From the NCBI RefSeq assembly GCF_036206005.1, contig NZ_CP108143.1:7253044-7317043 (forward strand): a stretch of 64,000 nucleotides of DNA, written 5' to 3'. Origin of the DNA: Streptomyces sp. NBC_00178. GTDB lineage: Bacteria; Actinomycetota; Actinomycetes; Streptomycetales; Streptomycetaceae. A program made the position numbers and the translations under genes. The notes below the pieces were generated by a model, which saw only the letters and a program-made list of their open reading frames with translations, was not told where the DNA came from and searched no databases. Below, piece after piece: positions 61,051-64,000 of this stretch (the stretch's first letter is position 1; every line of letters starts with the position of its first letter).

Positions 61051-63453
61051 TCATATTGCCCACTCCAGCCCCAGGCCGGCGAGCGCGGCGAGCATGTCAG
61101 CGGTCAGCTTGGCCCTACGGCTCTTGCTGTTGGACAGAAATACCCCAAGCCGGACTTCTGCCCCGTCGTCCAGCCGTTCTACGTGCCCCCTTGGAACCGT
61201 CACAGAGCCCGTGCGGGCCTTGTACTGCGCCAGGGCCGCAACACCCTTCTCGAAGGCACTCAGCGGCTTCGCGGGCGCGGTCGCCCCTTCCGTGGGCGGG
61301 AGCTCCGGGAGCACGGTCACAGGAAGCGGGGTGACGCCGATGGCCTCCAGGCGCTCCCGCTGCCCCTCGACCAGGTCCGCCCACACCCCGGGCTGCCGCT
61401 GCCGGGCCAGCCACCGCCCCACGTCCATCCCGTGCACGGTGAAGCCGGGCAAGACCTCCCCCGGGCCTTCCTCGTCACGCACCAGCTCCCGCAGTGCGGC
61501 GTAGTGCCTCTGCCACTCCGCCGGCCATGCGGGGTTCCAGTGCTCGTCCACGGCCTCCAGCGCCGTCTTCCACTCGGGGTGACCCTCCAGTGCACCCGCG
61601 CGGCGGAGGTTGGACAGCCACTGCCCCACCGGCCGGTCCAGCATCGTCGCGGACCGGGGCGCGCAGAGGGTCCAGTGCTGGTCGTAGTATGCCTTGGCGG
61701 CCTGAAGGTTCTCCTGGAACCGCTCATCGGCCGGGTTCCAGACCATGCCCAGCTTCTCCAGCCGCTGCGCCCGTTGGCCGGTCATCTGCCCCGCTCCGTA
61801 CGCCCGTCGCTGCTCCGCGACCCACTGCCCCAGCGGGTACGCGCCCTCCTTGTGCCCGTACGGAACTCGGGCGTGATGCTCACGATCCGCGAACTTCTTG
61901 AGCGACGCCCAGCCACGCCCCCAGTCCTGGCGTTCGGTGTCGATCACGTTGAAGGACACCCAGTCCGCGACCATCACCGGATCACGCGGAGCCGCAAAAC
62001 GAAGTAGCAGACGGGATTCGTCCTCGCCTTCCTCGGGTGGCGGACCGATGTACTCCGAGGGCTGCGCAACGTCCTTCTGAGGCTCCTGCGGAATCGCGAG
62101 CAATTCGATTGCCTCTTCGTCGTGAGCGCGCAGACCCTCCAATACCTTCACCAAGGGCTTATACGATCCGGAGGTGAACATGTCTTCCGGCTTCTCTCCG
62201 GGCTGGAGAAATACCGGCACGATCAAAGAGGCCACCTTGCCCTGTCCGGGCTTTTGACGGAGCGCCCGGCCGATCGCCTGGACGATGTCGTGCGGCGCCC
62301 CCTTGGGGTCCAGGAGGGCCACCGAGTCCACCGCCCGGATGTCGACGCCCTCGCCCAGGACCCGGCAGTTCGACAGCACCGCCCGCTGCGCGGTGGACCC
62401 GAAGCCCCCCAGGACCCCCCGCCGGCTCTCGGGCGCGTGCTCACCACACAGCCAGTCCGCCCAGATCGCCGCCGGGTACTTCTCGGGCTGGTCAGCGTGC
62501 AGCTTCGCCGCCACGCGCTCCAGGCCCTCCGCGTACGCCTGCGCCTCTATCGTCCGGTGGTGGAAGGTGATGCACGTCGACAACCCGTGCTGCGCCATCG
62601 TGTGCAGCAACGCCGCCTGGAGCGCCCCCAGGCGCTCCCCACGGACCTTCTCGCTGTGCCGCTCCTCACCCATAAGCCGCTCCGGCGTGACCACCGGGTC
62701 CTGGAGCTCCAGGACGATGATCTGGTAGCGGGCCAGCAAGCCCCGAGACACCGCCGACGCCAACGAGAGCTTGTAGAAGACCGGCCCGAAGACTCGCTCG
62801 TCATCCATGGAGGCCGCCATCTCGCGCGGCAGCGGGTCACGCACTCCCTCCGCGACCTCGCGGTTCAGCCGCTCCTCCCAGATCCGCGGCGTCGCCGTCA
62901 GGTACAGCCGACGGTGCGAGGGGATGACACCCTGGTTGTGGACGTCCGCCCACGCCTTACCCATCGAGCCACTGGTCCTGTGGGCCTCATCGACCACCGT
63001 CAGGTCCATCGGGGCCAGCTGCTGCCCGTAGGCACCCTCGAACGCCTCCGCCAGGACACCCAGCGAGGCGTACGTCCCGAAGACGGTCACCGGCCCCGAG
63101 CCGTGCCACAGAGCCAACTGCACGGGATTCGTCGTGGAGCGCACCTTGAGGTTCCACAGCTCCGGGTCGTCGGTGAGGCTGCACACCGCAACCGCCGGCC
63201 CCGCATGCCCAGCCTCGCGCCACGCCTGCACGGTCTGCGTCAGCAGGTCCAGCGTCGGCACCAGAACGAGAACGCGACCCTTGGGCACAATGCGCTTCGC
63301 CGATGTCGCCGCAATGATGGTCTTTCCCGTGCCACACGCGGCGTGCACCTGACCGCGAAGGCCATTAACGGGGATACCGCCCGGCGGGATATCGAAGCCC
63401 CGCACAATGGCGGCAACGGCTTCGATCTGGTGGTCACGCAACTTCACGGCCAT
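61051..63453 (-). CDS. Telomere-type superfamily 2 helicase with helicase-associated repeats
   Basis: 800 residues from ATG 63453, with GGAGAG nine bases upstream. SF2 core: Walker A ACGTGKT (39-45), DEAH (155-158), YLTATPRIWEERLN and motif VI QAIGRALRQKPGQGK. The C-terminal ~310 residues hold about four helicase-associated (HA) repeats, for example DWGRGWASLKKFADREHHAR, PVGQWLSNLRRAGALEGHPE and FEKGVAALAQYKARTGSVTV. This architecture next to a telomere is that of TtrA-type helicases of Streptomyces linear replicons, implicated in transfer or end maintenance. The frame is intact, and the gene is read away from the end. Confidence 0.9.
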   Translation of the reverse strand: MAVKLRDHQIEAVAAIVRGFDIPPGGIPVNGLRGQVHAACGTGKTIIAATSAKRIVPKGRVLVLVPTLDLLTQTVQAWREAGHAGPAVAVCSLTDDPELWNLKVRSTTNPVQLALWHGSGPVTVFGTYASLGVLAEAFEGAYGQQLAPMDLTVVDEAHRTSGSMGKAWADVHNQGVIPSHRRLYLTATPRIWEERLNREVAEGVRDPLPREMAASMDDERVFGPVFYKLSLASAVSRGLLARYQIIVLELQDPVVTPERLMGEERHSEKVRGERLGALQAALLHTMAQHGLSTCITFHHRTIEAQAYAEGLERVAAKLHADQPEKYPAAIWADWLCGEHAPESRRGVLGGFGSTAQRAVLSNCRVLGEGVDIRAVDSVALLDPKGAPHDIVQAIGRALRQKPGQGKVASLIVPVFLQPGEKPEDMFTSGSYKPLVKVLEGLRAHDEEAIELLAIPQEPQKDVAQPSEYIGPPPEEGEDESRLLLRFAAPRDPVMVADWVSFNVIDTERQDWGRGWASLKKFADREHHARVPYGHKEGAYPLGQWVAEQRRAYGAGQMTGQRAQRLEKLGMVWNPADERFQENLQAAKAYYDQHWTLCAPRSATMLDRPVGQWLSNLRRAGALEGHPEWKTALEAVDEHWNPAWPAEWQRHYAALRELVRDEEGPGEVLPGFTVHGMDVGRWLARQRQPGVWADLVEGQRERLEAIGVTPLPVTVLPELPPTEGATAPAKPLSAFEKGVAALAQYKARTGSVTVPRGHVERLDDGAEVRLGVFLSNSKSRRAKLTADMLAALAGLGLEWAI

Positions 63454-63551
63454 TTCCCGTGCTCTCCTTTTCGCAGAATGTCGCGCGTAATCAGAATGGA
63501 AGGTCACCGGTGCGATGGTGTGGCATGGGTTGTAGTGCCTGGACCCAAACA

Positions 63552-63824
63552 CTACACAGGCAGAGACCATGATGCATCACTCGCATGCCAACTTTCACCC
63601 TCAGAGTGATGCATGGCCGAATCTTACTTCGAAGTGGCCGGTTGCCCCGTATGTTGACGGGGTGTTGGCGAGCCTGGCCGGGGGTTTCGGGGCTGGGGGA
63701 GTGGTCAGGGTGGAGCGCAGCGGAACCCGTCACTATGGTGAGGCCGGCGCCCGACGAGCCGTCACATCCGTTGTGGGATCGTGGACAGTAACCCCAGACC
63801 CTACACAGGCCCGGGCGTGATGCA
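63552..63824. repeat. Direct repeats between helicase and telomere
   Basis: CTACACAGGC followed 7-8 bases later by TGATGCA occurs at 63552-63576 and again at 63801-63824. The first TGATGCA is also part of an inverted pair, ATGCATCACT (63572-63581) and AGTGATGCAT (63605-63614). They flank a 220-base stretch in which I see no gene. They may bind a replication or regulatory protein. Confidence 0.6.
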
Positions 63825-63852
63825 CCCGCCCCTCGCAGCCAGCCCAGGAGGA

Positions 63853-64000
63853 CCCGCTTGCGGGGACTCCCGCAATTCGCGCTTGCGCGAATTGCATTCC
63901 GTTCAGAATTCCGTTTACGGAATTATATTCCGGCGCTTGCGCCGGAATTCGAATTGCGCTTGCGCAATTCGCGCTCTATGCAGCGGCTTGCCGCTGCATA
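63853..64000. other. Linear replicon telomere (right end), non-canonical type
   Basis: Six hairpin palindromes fill the last 148 bases: 63853-63864, 63872-63895, 63907-63924, 63927-63948, 63950-63971 and 63977-64000, with arms of 5, 11, 8, 10, 10 and 11 bp. Every apex is a TT dinucleotide on this strand (AA on the other), mostly as GCTTGC. The outermost palindrome ends exactly at the window edge. Arms are rich in GAATT, unlike the GC-rich canonical Streptomyces end. Such arrays fold on the 3' overhang and are recognised by telomere-binding and terminal proteins. Confidence 0.85.

Noticed and set aside
63569..63820. 83-codon ORF beside the telomere
   Set aside because: No ribosome site, no homology-like features, and it overlaps the subterminal repeats; chance is more likely.
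63853..64000. Terminal palindromes as a rho-independent terminator cluster or origin
   Set aside because: Six regularly spaced hairpins with the same apex ending exactly at the edge and next to a TtrA-like helicase fit a telomere much better.
1..64000. tRNA or rRNA genes
   Set aside because: I looked for cloverleaf and conserved rRNA motifs in the gene-free stretches and found none I could support.

Overview
The window is high-GC actinobacterial DNA and almost certainly the right-hand end of a linear Streptomyces replicon, either a chromosome arm or a linear plasmid. Evidence: GTG/TTG starts, TTA codons confined to foreign-looking genes, AfsR-type and MerR regulators of Streptomyces type, many actinobacterial IS families, a telomere-type helicase (61051-63453), and six closely packed hairpin palindromes running to the last base (63853-64000). 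The palindrome set is AT-rich and differs from the canonical CCCGCGG-type Streptomyces telomere.

Layout. 1-6500: tail of a membrane-anchored regulator, IS remnants, two hypotheticals and an intact RecQ helicase. 6500-13600: SDR oxidoreductase with divergent TetR regulator, decayed regulators and oxidoreductases, and a MerR-type protein. 13640-19900: STAS fragment cut by an IS630 element, a lipoprotein, small membrane proteins and a complete IS1380 transposase. 20250-26040: truncated Rhs protein followed by two unlisted 40-59 aa membrane proteins, small secreted proteins (one resembling alpha-amylase inhibitors), and more IS units. 27400-36050: methyltransferase remnant, IS630, large SUKH protein, TniQ and IS21 scraps, and a DnaE-type polymerase lacking its N-terminus. 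36142-46000: AfsR-like regulator, secreted proteins, L7/L12-like protein, cupin, decayed ester cyclase, DUF6233 protein and beta-carbonic anhydrase. 46000-55370: dense nested IS region. 53760-57401: an rsbQ-rsbP-STAS stress module split by an IS. 57425-60500: IS110 element, zinc-ribbon protein and VOC protein. 60558-64000: subterminal gene, terminal helicase and telomere.

The main unexpected pattern is that six IS units (1217-2868, 13944-15441, 24285-25680, 27414-29335, 46750-48236, 54157-55368), from at least four unrelated end types, each enclose one extra non-transposase gene between matched outer inverted repeats. In at least three, a degenerate copy of the same end sits next to the transposase, as if the functional end had moved outward past a neighbouring gene. 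Several cargo genes (YrhB/Imm35-like, DUF6924-like, MGTDI-type) resemble the small accessory proteins found near polymorphic-toxin loci.

Many genes carry one or more frameshifts, some of them compensated. This may be real subtelomeric decay or residual homopolymer errors in the assembly; the two cannot be separated from sequence alone. I saw no tRNA or rRNA gene, no CRISPR array and no recognisable replication origin or partition genes.
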